Shown here: one piece after another, positions 24,933-34,124 of the stretch
Layout: every line of letters starts with the position of its first letter
How positions within the stretch are numbered: the stretch's first letter is position 1
NCBI RefSeq assembly: GCF_019038435.1
Contig: NZ_JAGPOX010000022.1
Span: 20,808-84,807 of the forward strand
Direction of reading: 5' to 3'
DNA length: 64,000 bases
Origin: Nocardia alni
GTDB taxonomy: Bacteria > Actinomycetota > Actinomycetes > Mycobacteriales > Mycobacteriaceae
Program-made: the position numbers and the translations under genes
The notes under the pieces: model-generated
Told to the model about the DNA's origin: nothing
Databases searched by the model: none
Seen by the model: the letters and a program-made list of their open reading frames with translations, nothing else

Positions 24933-26102
24933 ATGGGACTACGTAAGAGAGGGAGCCCGCCGACCCGACGGCCCGCGCTGTGGACTCCGGATCTGCTGGC
25001 GAAGATCGAATGGCGTGTGCAGAGCGCGGCCATCCCGTTCCGCGGTCTGTCCACCAAGGGCGGTCTGCGCCGCGGTCTGTATCCGCTGACGAGTACGGGC
25101 GTCGACATCACCGGCATCCGTCGCGCCGCGGTGGACTATCTCGCGGCCCTGAAGCCCGAACAGCTTGCCGAAGCACGGTTTCCGATGCACGACGTGTCGT
25201 GGCGGCACTGGGGCAACGGCGCTCGGTACTTCCTGCGGCACGGAATCTGCCTGGAGGACCTCGGTGAGCACCAGCGTGAGCTGGCGCTGGATGTGCTGCG
25301 CCGCAGTCTGAGTGACGCCGGATATCAGCAGATGATCGATCTGATGCGGCTCAATCTGACCATCGGGGAGTTGCGCGGCGAGACCGACGAGCTCAACGAA
25401 TGGCTGTACTGGTTCAGCGTGTACGGCGAACCGGGGCAGGGGCGGCCGTGGGGCTGGCAGCTCGACGGGCATCACGTGTGCGTCAACTGCGTCTTCGTCG
25501 GCGACCAGATGGTGCTCACACCGAGCTTTCTCGGTGCCGAGCCGGTGGTCGCGGAGGGTGGGAAATTCGCGGGCACCACGGCGTTCCGTGCCGAGGAAGC
25601 GTTGGGGCAACGGCTGTTCGCCGGCCTCGACCCGGCCAGACAGCGCAAGGCGACCATCGCCGAGGGGCTGCCGGAGGACCTGTTCGTCGGCGCGTTCCGG
25701 GACAACTTCGAGCTGAACTACGCGGGCATCCCGTTCGGCGAGCTCACCGAGGACCAGCACGCGATGGCGGTCGACCTGCTCGACCTGTACGTGGGCCGCG
25801 CCAATCCCGGCCACGCGAAGGTACGCCGGGACGAGGTGCTCGCGCACGCCGACGAGACCCACTTCGGGTGGGTCGGCGACGCCGACGGCGTTTTCTATTA
25901 CCGCGTGCACAGCCCGGTGATCCTCATCGAGTTCGAGCATCAGGCCGGCGTCATGTACGACAACGACGTGCCCACGCGCCGGCACATCCACACGATCGTG
26001 CGGACGCCCAACGGAAACGACTACGGCGCGGATCTGCTGCGCCAGCACCACGAGCGCCATCATCACCACCACGGACACGGTGAACCGAGGAGCGGACGAT
26101 GA
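24933..26102 (+). CDS. DUF3500 protein with histidine-rich tail
   Basis: A 389-residue protein of the DUF3500 family, whose function is unknown. Family marks are WLYWFSVYGEPGQGRPWGWQ, LDGHHVCVNCVFVGDQMVLTP and, near the C-terminus, HFGWVGDADGVFYYRVHSPV followed by LIEFEHQAGV. The last 20 residues are His-rich (RQHHERHHHHHGHGEP), which suggests metal handling. It starts one base after the amidohydrolase stop and overlaps the next gene by 4 bases, so it belongs to the importer operon and may act on the imported compound. Confidence 0.75.
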   Translation: MGLRKRGSPPTRRPALWTPDLLAKIEWRVQSAAIPFRGLSTKGGLRRGLYPLTSTGVDITGIRRAAVDYLAALKPEQLAEARFPMHDVSWRHWGNGARYFLRHGICLEDLGEHQRELALDVLRRSLSDAGYQQMIDLMRLNLTIGELRGETDELNEWLYWFSVYGEPGQGRPWGWQLDGHHVCVNCVFVGDQMVLTPSFLGAEPVVAEGGKFAGTTAFRAEEALGQRLFAGLDPARQRKATIAEGLPEDLFVGAFRDNFELNYAGIPFGELTEDQHAMAVDLLDLYVGRANPGHAKVRRDEVLAHADETHFGWVGDADGVFYYRVHSPVILIEFEHQAGVMYDNDVPTRRHIHTIVRTPNGNDYGADLLRQHHERHHHHHGHGEPRSGR

Positions 26103-26659
26103 GGGTCGTACTGAAGCGGGACGATCTCGCCGCCGTGGCGGGGACCGCGATCATCAGGGTGGGCACGGAGTTCGAACGACTCGAGATCACGCCCGTGGAC
26201 AAGGCCGCCCGCGACTTCGTCGCCGGCGAGCCCATCGATGTGTGCGAGATTCCCGTGGTGACGTTGCTGCGGGCGATCGCGGCGGGCGAGCCGGTGGCGC
26301 TGCTGCCGGTCACGGCGCTCGGCCGGATCGCCGCCGAGATTCCCGAATCACCGGATGCGGCAGAGGAATTCGGGCCGATAAACCATGTCGTCGGCGTGCG
26401 CGTGACGGCCGCTGCGGAGCATCCGGAGACGGTCCTGGCACTCTACGACGCGCTGAGCGAGGCCGCCGCGGCTACCGGCCCGGCCCCGGCCCCGGTCGAG
26501 GTGAACCCGGTCGGGTTCGCTGCGCTACGCGGGCCGGTGACGGATGCGGCACGCCAGGCATATGAGCACGATCTACTCTCGCGCCCTATCGAATTCGACG
26601 AACTGATCGAGCGCACGTGCGGGGCGCTCGGCGTTCGGGCGTCGCGGCTCGGCGGCTGA
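26099..26659 (+). CDS. Unknown protein in the importer operon
   Basis: A 186-residue soluble protein I cannot assign. The segment FVAGEPIDVCEIPVVTLLRAIAAGEPVALLPVTALGRI recalls the N-terminal lobe of periplasmic-binding-fold enzymes such as 4,5-dihydroxyphthalate decarboxylase, but that is a weak likeness and the protein is too short for the full fold. No signal peptide or membrane helix is seen. It overlaps the DUF3500 gene by ATGA and lies 22 bases before the lipoprotein gene, so it should act in the same pathway. Confidence 0.6.
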   Translation: MRVVLKRDDLAAVAGTAIIRVGTEFERLEITPVDKAARDFVAGEPIDVCEIPVVTLLRAIAAGEPVALLPVTALGRIAAEIPESPDAAEEFGPINHVVGVRVTAAAEHPETVLALYDALSEAAAATGPAPAPVEVNPVGFAALRGPVTDAARQAYEHDLLSRPIEFDELIERTCGALGVRASRLGG

Positions 26660-26681
26660 AACACAACGAAAGGCCGGCCTC

Positions 26682-27731
26682 ATGGCCATCATCGATATGA
26701 CGAGGCGACGACGTCCGAGATCCAGGATCGTCCGCCTGGGCACCGTGTTTCCCGTGGTGCTCGCACTGTGCTCGGGTCTGCTCGCGGCCTGCGGTTCCGG
26801 CGACGCCGACGGTCTCACGACGGTGACCGTCGGCGTCGCCAACACGATCTTCGACGCGCCGGTGCGAGTGGCCGACGCGAAGGGGTACTTCCGCGCGGCG
26901 GGATTGAAGGTCAAGTTCGTCGACCTGCCCTCGTCGCTCGGCGCCGCCGCGCTGGAATCGGACTCCGTGCAGTTCCTCAACTCCAGTCCGACGGCGTTCA
27001 TCAACGCCGTCAACCGGAAAATCCCGCAGCTCGCCGTGCACATGGACGGCGCCGGCTCACCGCTGGGCCTGATCGTCAGCACGAAATTCGCACAGGCGCA
27101 CCACCTCACCGCAGACACCCCGCCCGCGGATGTGGCCAAGGCGTTGCGCGGATCGGTGGGCGGCGCGAGTTCGGCCACCACGAAGGGGCAGGCGGGAATC
27201 TTCCTGCGAGAGTATGGCGTTTCGCCGAACACCATCCGGTACGCGTCGCTGCCGAGCCCGGCGGCCGACAAGGCGGCGCTGAGCAACAACCAGATCGACT
27301 GGTTCGTCACCTCCGAACCCACTCCACTGGCGGTGCAGGCCGACGGTGACGGGATCGTCGTGGCCGGGCCGGACACGGTGCCCGGGTGGTCGGTGGCCAA
27401 TACCGGGTACGGCCAGATCGTCGCGGTGCGGCAGGACTACGCCGGCAAGAACGCCGGGATGGTGCGCCGGTTCGTGCAGGCGGTCCAGCAGGGCACCGCG
27501 TACATCCGCGGGCACGAGGCCGATGTGGTGGGCATCGTGAAGCAGACGTTCTCCGGCCTGGACGATTCGGTCCTGCTGGCGAGCCTGCGGCAGGTGGACT
27601 GGCCCGCGGACGGCGGGATGAGCGCCGACGGGTGGAACACCAGCCTGAAGTTCATCCATTCGACGAACGCCGTCCCCAAGAGCGCCGCGATCCCGCGAAG
27701 CAACTGGACCAACGAGTACCTGCCGCGGTGA
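26682..27731 (+). CDS. ABC transporter substrate-binding lipoprotein
   Basis: A 349-residue NMT1/SsuA-type binding protein. The signal has a positively charged start (MTRRRRPRSR), a hydrophobic core and the lipobox LLAAC with lipidated Cys37. The mature part begins with VTVGVANTIFDAPVRVADAKGYF and continues with the usual two-lobe pattern, for example FVTSEPTPLAVQADG. It should sit on the outer face of the cell membrane and deliver a small, probably anionic compound to the permease. Ribosome site GAAAGG. Confidence 0.9.
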   Translation: MAIIDMTRRRRPRSRIVRLGTVFPVVLALCSGLLAACGSGDADGLTTVTVGVANTIFDAPVRVADAKGYFRAAGLKVKFVDLPSSLGAAALESDSVQFLNSSPTAFINAVNRKIPQLAVHMDGAGSPLGLIVSTKFAQAHHLTADTPPADVAKALRGSVGGASSATTKGQAGIFLREYGVSPNTIRYASLPSPAADKAALSNNQIDWFVTSEPTPLAVQADGDGIVVAGPDTVPGWSVANTGYGQIVAVRQDYAGKNAGMVRRFVQAVQQGTAYIRGHEADVVGIVKQTFSGLDDSVLLASLRQVDWPADGGMSADGWNTSLKFIHSTNAVPKSAAIPRSNWTNEYLPR

Positions 27732-27759
27732 CGCCGCTACGGATCAAAGGAGAAACGTG

Positions 27760-28617
27760 ATGGTGACAGCGACCGGAAATTCGGTCAGCGTGGCGGCAGG
27801 CGCCGAACCACGACGCCGGATCAGGAAAGGCTGGAGCAACGGGCGGATCGTGGCCGCGCGACTCGGCGTGATCGTGGTCTCGCTCGCCGTCTGGCAACTG
27901 GTCAGCGGGACGCTGATACCCACCTACGCCATCAGCGAACCGACCCAGGTGGCGGTGGCGCTGTGGAAGGTACTGGCGAGTTCGTCGGGGTGGCTGGACA
28001 TCTGGACCACCACGATCGAGGTCGCCGTCGGATTCGGCCTCGGCGTCGCGCTCGGCACGGTGCTGGGGCTGGTGCTCGGCACATTCCCGGTCGCGGGCCG
28101 GATTCTGGAACCGTTGATCGCCGCGATCAACGGCATTCCCAAGATCGCGCTCGCCCCGCTGTTCCTGTTGTTCTTCGGCATCGGTGTGTGGTCGAAGATC
28201 ACGATCGCCGCGATCGGCGTCGCGTTCGTCGTGTTCTACAACCTCTATCTCGGACTGCGCCAACGGGAACAGCAACTCGTGGAGATCGTGGAGCTGATGG
28301 GCGGCCGCGGATTCCACACGCTGATATACGTGACCATCCCGACGCTCGTGTCACCGTTCTTCGCCGCGCTGAAGGCGGGCGGGCCGCTGGCGATCCTCGG
28401 CGTCATCGGCGGCGAATTCATCGCCTCCACCCAGGGCGTAGGCCACGAACTGTTCAACGCCGCCATGGCACTGGACGCGCCGAGCGAGTTCGCGGGCCTG
28501 ATCGTACTGGTCGTGATGACCCTGCTGCTCAACGGATTACTGACCCAGCTGGACAAGTTCGCACTCGCCCGGCTGGGTCTCACACCGCGGAAGAAGAAGG
28601 TCCGCTCCCGTTCGTGA
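27760..28617 (+). CDS. ABC transporter permease, NitT/TauT type
   Basis: A 285-residue BPD_transp_1 permease with about six membrane helices, for example LGVIVVSLAVWQLVSGTLIP and TTIEVAVGFGLGVALGTVLGLVLG. The cytoplasmic coupling region with the EAA motif is QLVEIVELMGGRGFHTLIYV. An AAAGGAG ribosome site precedes ATG 27760. It is the last gene of the importer operon. A basic end (RKKKVRSRS) faces the cytoplasm. Confidence 0.9.
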   Translation: MVTATGNSVSVAAGAEPRRRIRKGWSNGRIVAARLGVIVVSLAVWQLVSGTLIPTYAISEPTQVAVALWKVLASSSGWLDIWTTTIEVAVGFGLGVALGTVLGLVLGTFPVAGRILEPLIAAINGIPKIALAPLFLLFFGIGVWSKITIAAIGVAFVVFYNLYLGLRQREQQLVEIVELMGGRGFHTLIYVTIPTLVSPFFAALKAGGPLAILGVIGGEFIASTQGVGHELFNAAMALDAPSEFAGLIVLVVMTLLLNGLLTQLDKFALARLGLTPRKKKVRSRS

Positions 28618-28776
28618 CCCACGACGACCAGCCTGTGTGGTGAACACGGCCGACACGTCCACGGCTGCGCCGGATGGAGGGTGCGCATCTGCTGCTCGTC
28701 GGCGTAGGGGAGCGCGATCGTGTTGTGGATTTGCCACGCCGACCACGGCCCGGGCGGGCGCAATTAGGACGGCGGG

Positions 28777-29778
28777 TTATCTGAGCATGCGCATGATCAG
28801 GGCGAGGTGGAGGCGGAAGCGGTTGTGGGGGGTGTCCAGGGGGAAGCCCAGGATGGATTCGGCCTGTTCCAGGCGGTAGGCGACCGTGCTGTGGTGGCGG
28901 TGGACGAGGGTGGCGGCCTTGCGGATCGAGTCGGTGGTGCATACGGCGTACAGGATGGTCAGGAGGTCCGGGCCGCCGGGTTCTGCGGCTATGCGGTCCA
29001 GGGCCGCGACGTCGGGGGAGCCGGCGATGTCCTGGGGGCGTAGGCGTTCGGCGAGGATCAGGAGGCCGCCCAGGTCGTCGGCGCGGACCAGGGGGTGTTC
29101 GGGGGTGGTCAGGCGCAGGGCGGTGCGTGCGTCTCGCCAGGAGTCGGTGGCCTGGATGGCCGGGAGGGCGGGGCCGAGGCCGAATCGCTGGCCGTCGAGG
29201 GGAATCGGTGGGGCGTCCGCCGGGAGCAGGGTCACCACGTGGTCGCCGATCGGGGCCGAGAGAGCGGGGGTGGACAGGGGACGGGTGGAGACGGCCACTC
29301 GGAGTAGAGAGGTGGGGCCCACGCCGAGCAGATGCAGGGCGCGCGAGCGCTCGGCGATACCGGCCGAGCCGGAGACGACCAGCTCGACGAGGGCCGAATC
29401 TCCCAGGGAAGGAAGGGTATTCACGGTTCTGTCGAGCAGGATCGAGCCGGACAGCGCCAGCCGTTCGAGCACCATCTCGTCGAAGGCCACCGTGCCGGCG
29501 GGGCGGGCCAGCCAGAACGAGGCATCGCCGGAGACCCGGATCTGCGCGCGGGGCGGCGGCTCGTGCACATCGATCGTGCCCGACGGGTCGGCCCGCAGGA
29601 TCAGCCCACGCCCGGCCGCCTGGATGCCGACCGGGCATTCGGCCAGCGCCGCGGTATTGCGCAGCAGTGCGTTCAGGTCGGCCTTACTGCTCATGAGCGC
29701 GTCGAAGAATCCGATCACCCGCACGGCGCTCTCGGCGTCCGAGTCCAAGCCGGACAGCCGCAACAACAGGCCCTTCAT
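28777..29778 (-). CDS. PucR-type helix-turn-helix regulator
   Basis: A 333-residue protein with the C-terminal HTH of PucR regulators: DSIRKAATLVHRHHSTVAYRLEQAESILG, then LHLALIMRMLR. The N-terminal two thirds have no recognised sensor domain but contain repeated Leu/Arg-rich segments. It is convergent with the importer operon and divergent from the esterase gene, which it may control through the 131-base gap. Confidence 0.75.
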   Translation of the reverse strand: MKGLLLRLSGLDSDAESAVRVIGFFDALMSSKADLNALLRNTAALAECPVGIQAAGRGLILRADPSGTIDVHEPPPRAQIRVSGDASFWLARPAGTVAFDEMVLERLALSGSILLDRTVNTLPSLGDSALVELVVSGSAGIAERSRALHLLGVGPTSLLRVAVSTRPLSTPALSAPIGDHVVTLLPADAPPIPLDGQRFGLGPALPAIQATDSWRDARTALRLTTPEHPLVRADDLGGLLILAERLRPQDIAGSPDVAALDRIAAEPGGPDLLTILYAVCTTDSIRKAATLVHRHHSTVAYRLEQAESILGFPLDTPHNRFRLHLALIMRMLR

Positions 29779-29909
29779 GAATCGAGGCTACCGGTGTGTT
29801 CCCGCCGCGCGGCGGAATTCGCGCCACGGATCCCCGCCATCCGGCGGCTGCCCGGCGCCGGTGCGCTCGTGCATGCTGGAACGGTTCCACGAATGGAGAG
29901 GCCGCCGAT

Positions 29910-30890
29910 ATGACCGATAACGAATACGCGATCGACCCGGAGCTGTTGCCCTGGTTGTCGATGCTCCCGAAGATCGACCTGGCCGATATGAGCGCGGTCC
30001 GGGCGGGGATCGGCGAGCTGTCCAACGTGCTTCCGCCCGTGCAGGTCCCGGACGGCCTGGAGATTCGCGAGGTACGCATTCCCGGCCACGACGGGACCGA
30101 GGTGTATGCCCGCGTCTACGCGATGACAAAGGCGGGCAACGGACTTCGCAGCGGATACGTGCACATCCACGGCGGCGGATTCGTCCTGGGCGACCTCGAC
30201 ACCTTCGAGCAGTCGGCGGTCGACACTGCGGCGGCCTGCGACACCATCGTCGTCGCCCCCGACTATCGCCTCGCGCCGGAACATCCGTTCCCAGCCGGAC
30301 TGGAGGACTGCTACGCCACCCTGAAGTGGCTCGCCGCCAACGCCGAGGACCTGGGCGTCGACCCAGCGCGGATCGCCGTCGGCGGCGAAAGCGCCGGCGG
30401 AGGACTGGCTGCCGCTGTCGCACTTCTCGCCCGAGATCGGCAAGGCCCGGCACTGTGTTTCCAGCAGCTCGAGATCCCCGAACTCGACGATCGCCTCGAC
30501 ACCCCGTCGATGCAGCGCTTCGTCGACACCCCGCTGTGGAATCGCCCTGCGGCCGAATGGAGTTGGAAATACTACCTCTCCGGCACCCCGGACGAACTGG
30601 GCCTGCAATACGCCGCCCCCGCCCGAGCGCACGACCTCACCGGCCTCCCTCCCGCCTTCGTCTCGACCTGTGAATTCGACCCGCTACGCGACGAGGGCCT
30701 CACCTACGCCCAACGCCTCCTGGCGGCCGGAGTAAGCACCGAACTCCACCACTACCGAGGCACCTTCCACGGCTCGGAAATGGTCAGAGACGCCGCCATC
30801 AGCCGCCGAATGTCCGCCGACCGCATGAACGCCCTCCGCCGCGCCCTCGGCCCGGCCCCGAGCGACCGGCCCGCTGCCGAACGAGCCTGA
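29910..30890 (+). CDS. Alpha/beta-hydrolase esterase (HSL family)
   Basis: A 326-residue hormone-sensitive-lipase-type esterase. The oxyanion motif HGGG (residues about 85-88, VHIHGGGFVLGD), the nucleophile GESAGGG, the acid in CEFDPLRDEG and the catalytic His in FHGSEM are all present in the right order, with DYRLAPEHPFPAGLEDCYATLKWL typical of the group. It hydrolyses short- to medium-chain esters; the physiological one is unknown. ATGGAGAGG upstream is a weak ribosome site. Confidence 0.9.
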   Translation: MTDNEYAIDPELLPWLSMLPKIDLADMSAVRAGIGELSNVLPPVQVPDGLEIREVRIPGHDGTEVYARVYAMTKAGNGLRSGYVHIHGGGFVLGDLDTFEQSAVDTAAACDTIVVAPDYRLAPEHPFPAGLEDCYATLKWLAANAEDLGVDPARIAVGGESAGGGLAAAVALLARDRQGPALCFQQLEIPELDDRLDTPSMQRFVDTPLWNRPAAEWSWKYYLSGTPDELGLQYAAPARAHDLTGLPPAFVSTCEFDPLRDEGLTYAQRLLAAGVSTELHHYRGTFHGSEMVRDAAISRRMSADRMNALRRALGPAPSDRPAAERA

Positions 30891-30986
30891 GTACAGGCAG
30901 GCGACGATTCGGCACGGCGGCCTGGAGACGCACGAACAGGCATGCGGGACAATGGAATTCGTGCCGGGAAGCCGGTGCGGCGCTGG

Positions 30987-31943
30987 TCAGCTCCATAGGG
31001 TGACGTGAATCTTCGGGCGGAAGCGGGTTATTCCGACGCCGGAGCCGCGGATCATGGCTTGGGTGCAGCGGGGGGTGGTGATGAATCGGAGCAGTTCGGA
31101 GACGGCTGGTGGGCGTTGGTCGGTGGCGAGAGTCAGTGCGCACCATTCGTTTCCGGATTGCAGGCCGGGGGCGGTGAGGTGGATGAGCTGTTTGGTTGCC
31201 AGGTCGGTGGCTACGGCGAAACCGATGGTCAGGGTGACGCCGCCGTGGTGTCGGAGTTCTTCCAGTGCGGCGGCGTCGCTCTGGAAGATGCGCTGGCGGG
31301 ATTCGGGGACGTGCAGGGTGCGCAGCATGGTGGCGATGGTGCCGTCCGCGCTGCCCGCGGCGGGGCCGAGCATCCAGTCGGCATCGCGGAGCTGCGCGGG
31401 GGTCGGGACGGTGCCTGCCAGAGGGCTGTCGGGGCGGGTGACGGCGATGATCTGGTATTTCAGGAAGGGCAGGGTCGCCAGTTCCGGGTCGGCGCTGTCA
31501 CCGCGGGGGCCCAGGGCGATATCGACCGCGCGGGATTTGATCAGGGTGCGGAAGGCCGAGGTCGGGTGGACGCTGAGCTCGACCGACAGGTCCTTGGCAC
31601 GGCCGGCGAACAGGTCGATGAGGCCGGGGGCCGCGTGTTCGGCGAAGGTGCCGGAGGCGGCGATGCGCAGCAGTCGTCGCCCGCGCGATGCCTCGCCGAC
31701 CTCGATGGCGGTCTGGCGCTGCAATCCGAGTATTTCGATCGCGCGGCTGGCCAAGCGCAGTCCGCCCGGGGTGAAGGCGAGGCCGGAGGCGGTGCGGGTG
31801 AACAGCTGGTCGTCGAGCTCCCTACGCAACTGGGCGACATGCGTGGAGACACCGGCATCGGTCATGCCCAGCTGCTGTGCGGCGCCGTGGACCGAGCCGT
31901 GCAGCACCACGGCCGAATAGGCCCGGAGCTGAGCGGGAGTCAC
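30987..31943 (-). CDS. LysR-family transcriptional regulator
   Basis: A 318-residue LysR regulator. The HTH is in the first 60 residues (MTPAQLRAYSAVVLHGSVHGAAQQL, then DAGVSTHVAQLRREL), followed by a two-lobe effector domain. GTG 31943 is the start. It diverges from the XdhC gene of the CO dehydrogenase operon with 76 bases between them, the usual place for a LysR activator of that operon. Confidence 0.88.
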   Translation of the reverse strand: MTPAQLRAYSAVVLHGSVHGAAQQLGMTDAGVSTHVAQLRRELDDQLFTRTASGLAFTPGGLRLASRAIEILGLQRQTAIEVGEASRGRRLLRIAASGTFAEHAAPGLIDLFAGRAKDLSVELSVHPTSAFRTLIKSRAVDIALGPRGDSADPELATLPFLKYQIIAVTRPDSPLAGTVPTPAQLRDADWMLGPAAGSADGTIATMLRTLHVPESRQRIFQSDAAALEELRHHGGVTLTIGFAVATDLATKQLIHLTAPGLQSGNEWCALTLATDQRPPAVSELLRFITTPRCTQAMIRGSGVGITRFRPKIHVTLWS

Positions 31944-32019
31944 CTTTGAAGACTACTTTGGCAACGCGGGGGTGATACTTGAATTTCGACGGGGTGGTGC
32001 CGGTGTGTGGAGGCGCGAA

Positions 32020-33174
32020 ATGCACGAGGATGCGCTCGTCGATCTGATGCGGATCTGGTCGGCCGGTGAGACCGCGGGTCTGGCGACGGTGGTTCGGACG
32101 TTCCGCTCGGCGCCGCGCCCGCCCGGAGCCTCGATGGTGGTGGCTCCCGACGGTACGGTCAGCGGTTCGGTATCCGGCGGCTGCGTCGAGGCCGCGGTGT
32201 ACGAACTGGCCGGCGAGGCGGCCCGCACCGGACGGCCGGCGTTGCAGCGCTACGGCGTATCGGATGACGACGCGTTCGCTGTGGGTCTCACCTGCGGGGG
32301 CATCATCGACATTTTCGCAGAGCCGGTCTCGCGGCAAGGCTTTCCGGAGCTGGCCGCGATCGCCGACGATATCGGCGCGGGGCGCCCGGTCGCGATCGCG
32401 ACGGTGGTCGCCCATCCGGACGCCCGATGGGTCGGCAGGCGCCTGATAGTCCGGCCGGACCGTGTCACGGGAACGCTCGGCTCCGCGCGTGCCGACGACG
32501 CGGTGGCCGACGACACGCGCGGATTGCTGGCCGCCGGACGCAGCGCGCCGACGACCTACGGTCCCGACGGTCAGCGCCGCGGTGAGGGAATGACGGTATT
32601 CGTGTCCGGACACGCACCCCGCCCACGTCTCCTGGTATTCGGCGCCATCGACTTCGCCGCGGCACTCGCGCGGCAGGGCTCGTTCCTGGGCTACCGGGTG
32701 ACGGTGTGCGACGCGCGCCCGGTATTCGCCACCGCCGCCCGGTTCCCGACCGCCGACGAGGTGGTCGTGCAATGGCCGCATCAGTATCTGACGCAGGAGA
32801 TCGCCTCCGGTGCAATAGATTCCAGGACAGTCGTCTGCGTGCTGACCCACGATCCGAAGTTCGATGTTCCCGTACTGGAGGTCGCGCTGCGCGCGCCCGA
32901 GATCGGCTACGTCGGCGCCATGGGGTCGCGGCGCACCCACGACGACAGGCTGGCCAGGCTGCGTGCGGCCGGTCTGACCGAGACCCAGCTGGCCCGGCTG
33001 GCGAGTCCGATCGGCCTCGACCTGGGCGGCCGCACACCGGAGGAGACCGCGGTATCGATCGCGGCCGAGATCATCGCCCGGCGCTGGGGTGGCGCGGGCC
33101 GCCCGCTCGCCGAGACCGGTGGCCGGATCCACCACGCGGCGGAGCGGTTAAGTGAACGCTTAACCCCTTCTTGA
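32020..33174 (+). CDS. XdhC/CoxI-family maturation protein
   Basis: A 384-residue XdhC-family protein. The N-terminal XdhC_CoxI domain includes GLATVVRTFRSAPRPPGASM and VSGSVSGGCVEAAVYELA; the C-terminal Rossmann part has RPRLLVFGAIDFAAALARQG and VLTHDPKFDVPVLEVAL, GYVGAMGSRRTHDDR. These proteins load sulphurated molybdenum cofactor into Mo-hydroxylases. GGAGG is 7 bases before ATG 32020. It heads the CO dehydrogenase operon, and its 3' end carries a strong palindrome. Confidence 0.88.
   Translation: MHEDALVDLMRIWSAGETAGLATVVRTFRSAPRPPGASMVVAPDGTVSGSVSGGCVEAAVYELAGEAARTGRPALQRYGVSDDDAFAVGLTCGGIIDIFAEPVSRQGFPELAAIADDIGAGRPVAIATVVAHPDARWVGRRLIVRPDRVTGTLGSARADDAVADDTRGLLAAGRSAPTTYGPDGQRRGEGMTVFVSGHAPRPRLLVFGAIDFAAALARQGSFLGYRVTVCDARPVFATAARFPTADEVVVQWPHQYLTQEIASGAIDSRTVVCVLTHDPKFDVPVLEVALRAPEIGYVGAMGSRRTHDDRLARLRAAGLTETQLARLASPIGLDLGGRTPEETAVSIAAEIIARRWGGAGRPLAETGGRIHHAAERLSERLTPS
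33146..33165. promoter_or_regulatory. Palindrome before coxM
   Basis: GGTTAAG-TGAACG-CTTAACC has perfect 7-base arms. It lies in the last codons of the XdhC gene, 63 bases before the coxM start, so an internal promoter or operator for coxMSL is possible. Confidence 0.45.
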
Positions 33175-33228
33175 CCAGCTAAAGGAGCAGGCTGACACTG
33201 AAATCCGGTCGGTTTTGTGAGGTGTCAC

Positions 33229-34122
33229 ATGCAAGTTCCCGGACCATTCGACTATGAACGCGCTACGGGTGTGGAACACGCTGTGGGCCTGCTGGAGCGG
33301 CTGGGGGAAGGCGCCCGTGTCGTCGCCGGCGGACACAGCCTGCTGCCGATGATGAAGCTGCGCTTGGCCAACCCGGAATACCTGGTCGACATCAACGATC
33401 TGGCCGGTGAGCTGGGCTACCTGGAGGTCGAACCGACCCGGGTGCGCCTCGGCGCGCTGGTGCGGCACCGGCAGGCGCTGGAATCGGAGGAACTCGCCGC
33501 GGTGTGCCCGATCTTTCGGGATGCCGAGCGGGTGATCGCCGATCCGGTCGTGCGCAATCGCGGCACGGTCGGTGGCTCGCTGTGTCAGGCCGACCCGGCG
33601 GAGGACCTCACCACGGTCTGCACGGTGCTCGATGCCACCTGTGTAATCCGCGGGCCGGAAGGTACCCGTCGTATCGCGATGCGCGATTTCCTGGTGGGTC
33701 CCTACGAAACCGCGCTGGCGTACAACGAATTGCTGCTCGGGATCGAGATTCCGCGGCGCGCGCGGACTTCCAGTGCCTACGCGAAAGTCGAACGCCGGGT
33801 CGGGGATTGGGCGATCGTCGCGGCAGGCGCGCGGGTGACACTCGCTCGCGGCGGAACCGTCGAAGACGCCGGAATCGGGCTGACCGCGGCGAATCCGGAC
33901 ACCGCGGCGTTGCTCGCGGCGAGCCGGGAATTGGTTGGCGAGGAACCGACCGAGACCACGATCGCCGAGGTGGGCCGCCGGGCGGGCGCCGCGTGCAGTC
34001 CGGTCTCGGATATGCGCGGAAGTGCGGAATACAAGCGGCATCTGGCCACGGAGCTGACGATGCGCGCGGTCCGCAGCGCCGTCGCGCGGGCCCGCGCCGC
34101 CGGTGAACGAGAAGGACAGTAA
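33229..34122 (+). CDS. coxM: CO dehydrogenase medium subunit (FAD)
   Basis: A 297-residue FAD-binding subunit of the molybdenum-hydroxylase family. AGGHSLLPMMKLRLANPEYL and RNRGTVGGSLCQADPAED are the two flavin-binding motifs of CoxM. ATG 33229 follows GAGGTGTCAC and is preferred over an in-frame ATG 12 bases earlier. It lies directly before coxS and coxL, giving the M-S-L order known for form I aerobic CO dehydrogenases. It passes electrons from the iron-sulphur subunit to the respiratory chain. Confidence 0.9.
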   Translation: MQVPGPFDYERATGVEHAVGLLERLGEGARVVAGGHSLLPMMKLRLANPEYLVDINDLAGELGYLEVEPTRVRLGALVRHRQALESEELAAVCPIFRDAERVIADPVVRNRGTVGGSLCQADPAEDLTTVCTVLDATCVIRGPEGTRRIAMRDFLVGPYETALAYNELLLGIEIPRRARTSSAYAKVERRVGDWAIVAAGARVTLARGGTVEDAGIGLTAANPDTAALLAASRELVGEEPTETTIAEVGRRAGAACSPVSDMRGSAEYKRHLATELTMRAVRSAVARARAAGEREGQ

Positions 34123-34124
34123 TC

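Noticed and set aside
28618..28763. Minus-strand frame reading WSAWQIHNTIALPYADEQ
   Set aside because: It looks protein-like and may be a small relic, but no family could be named and it lacks start and continuation, so no feature is claimed.
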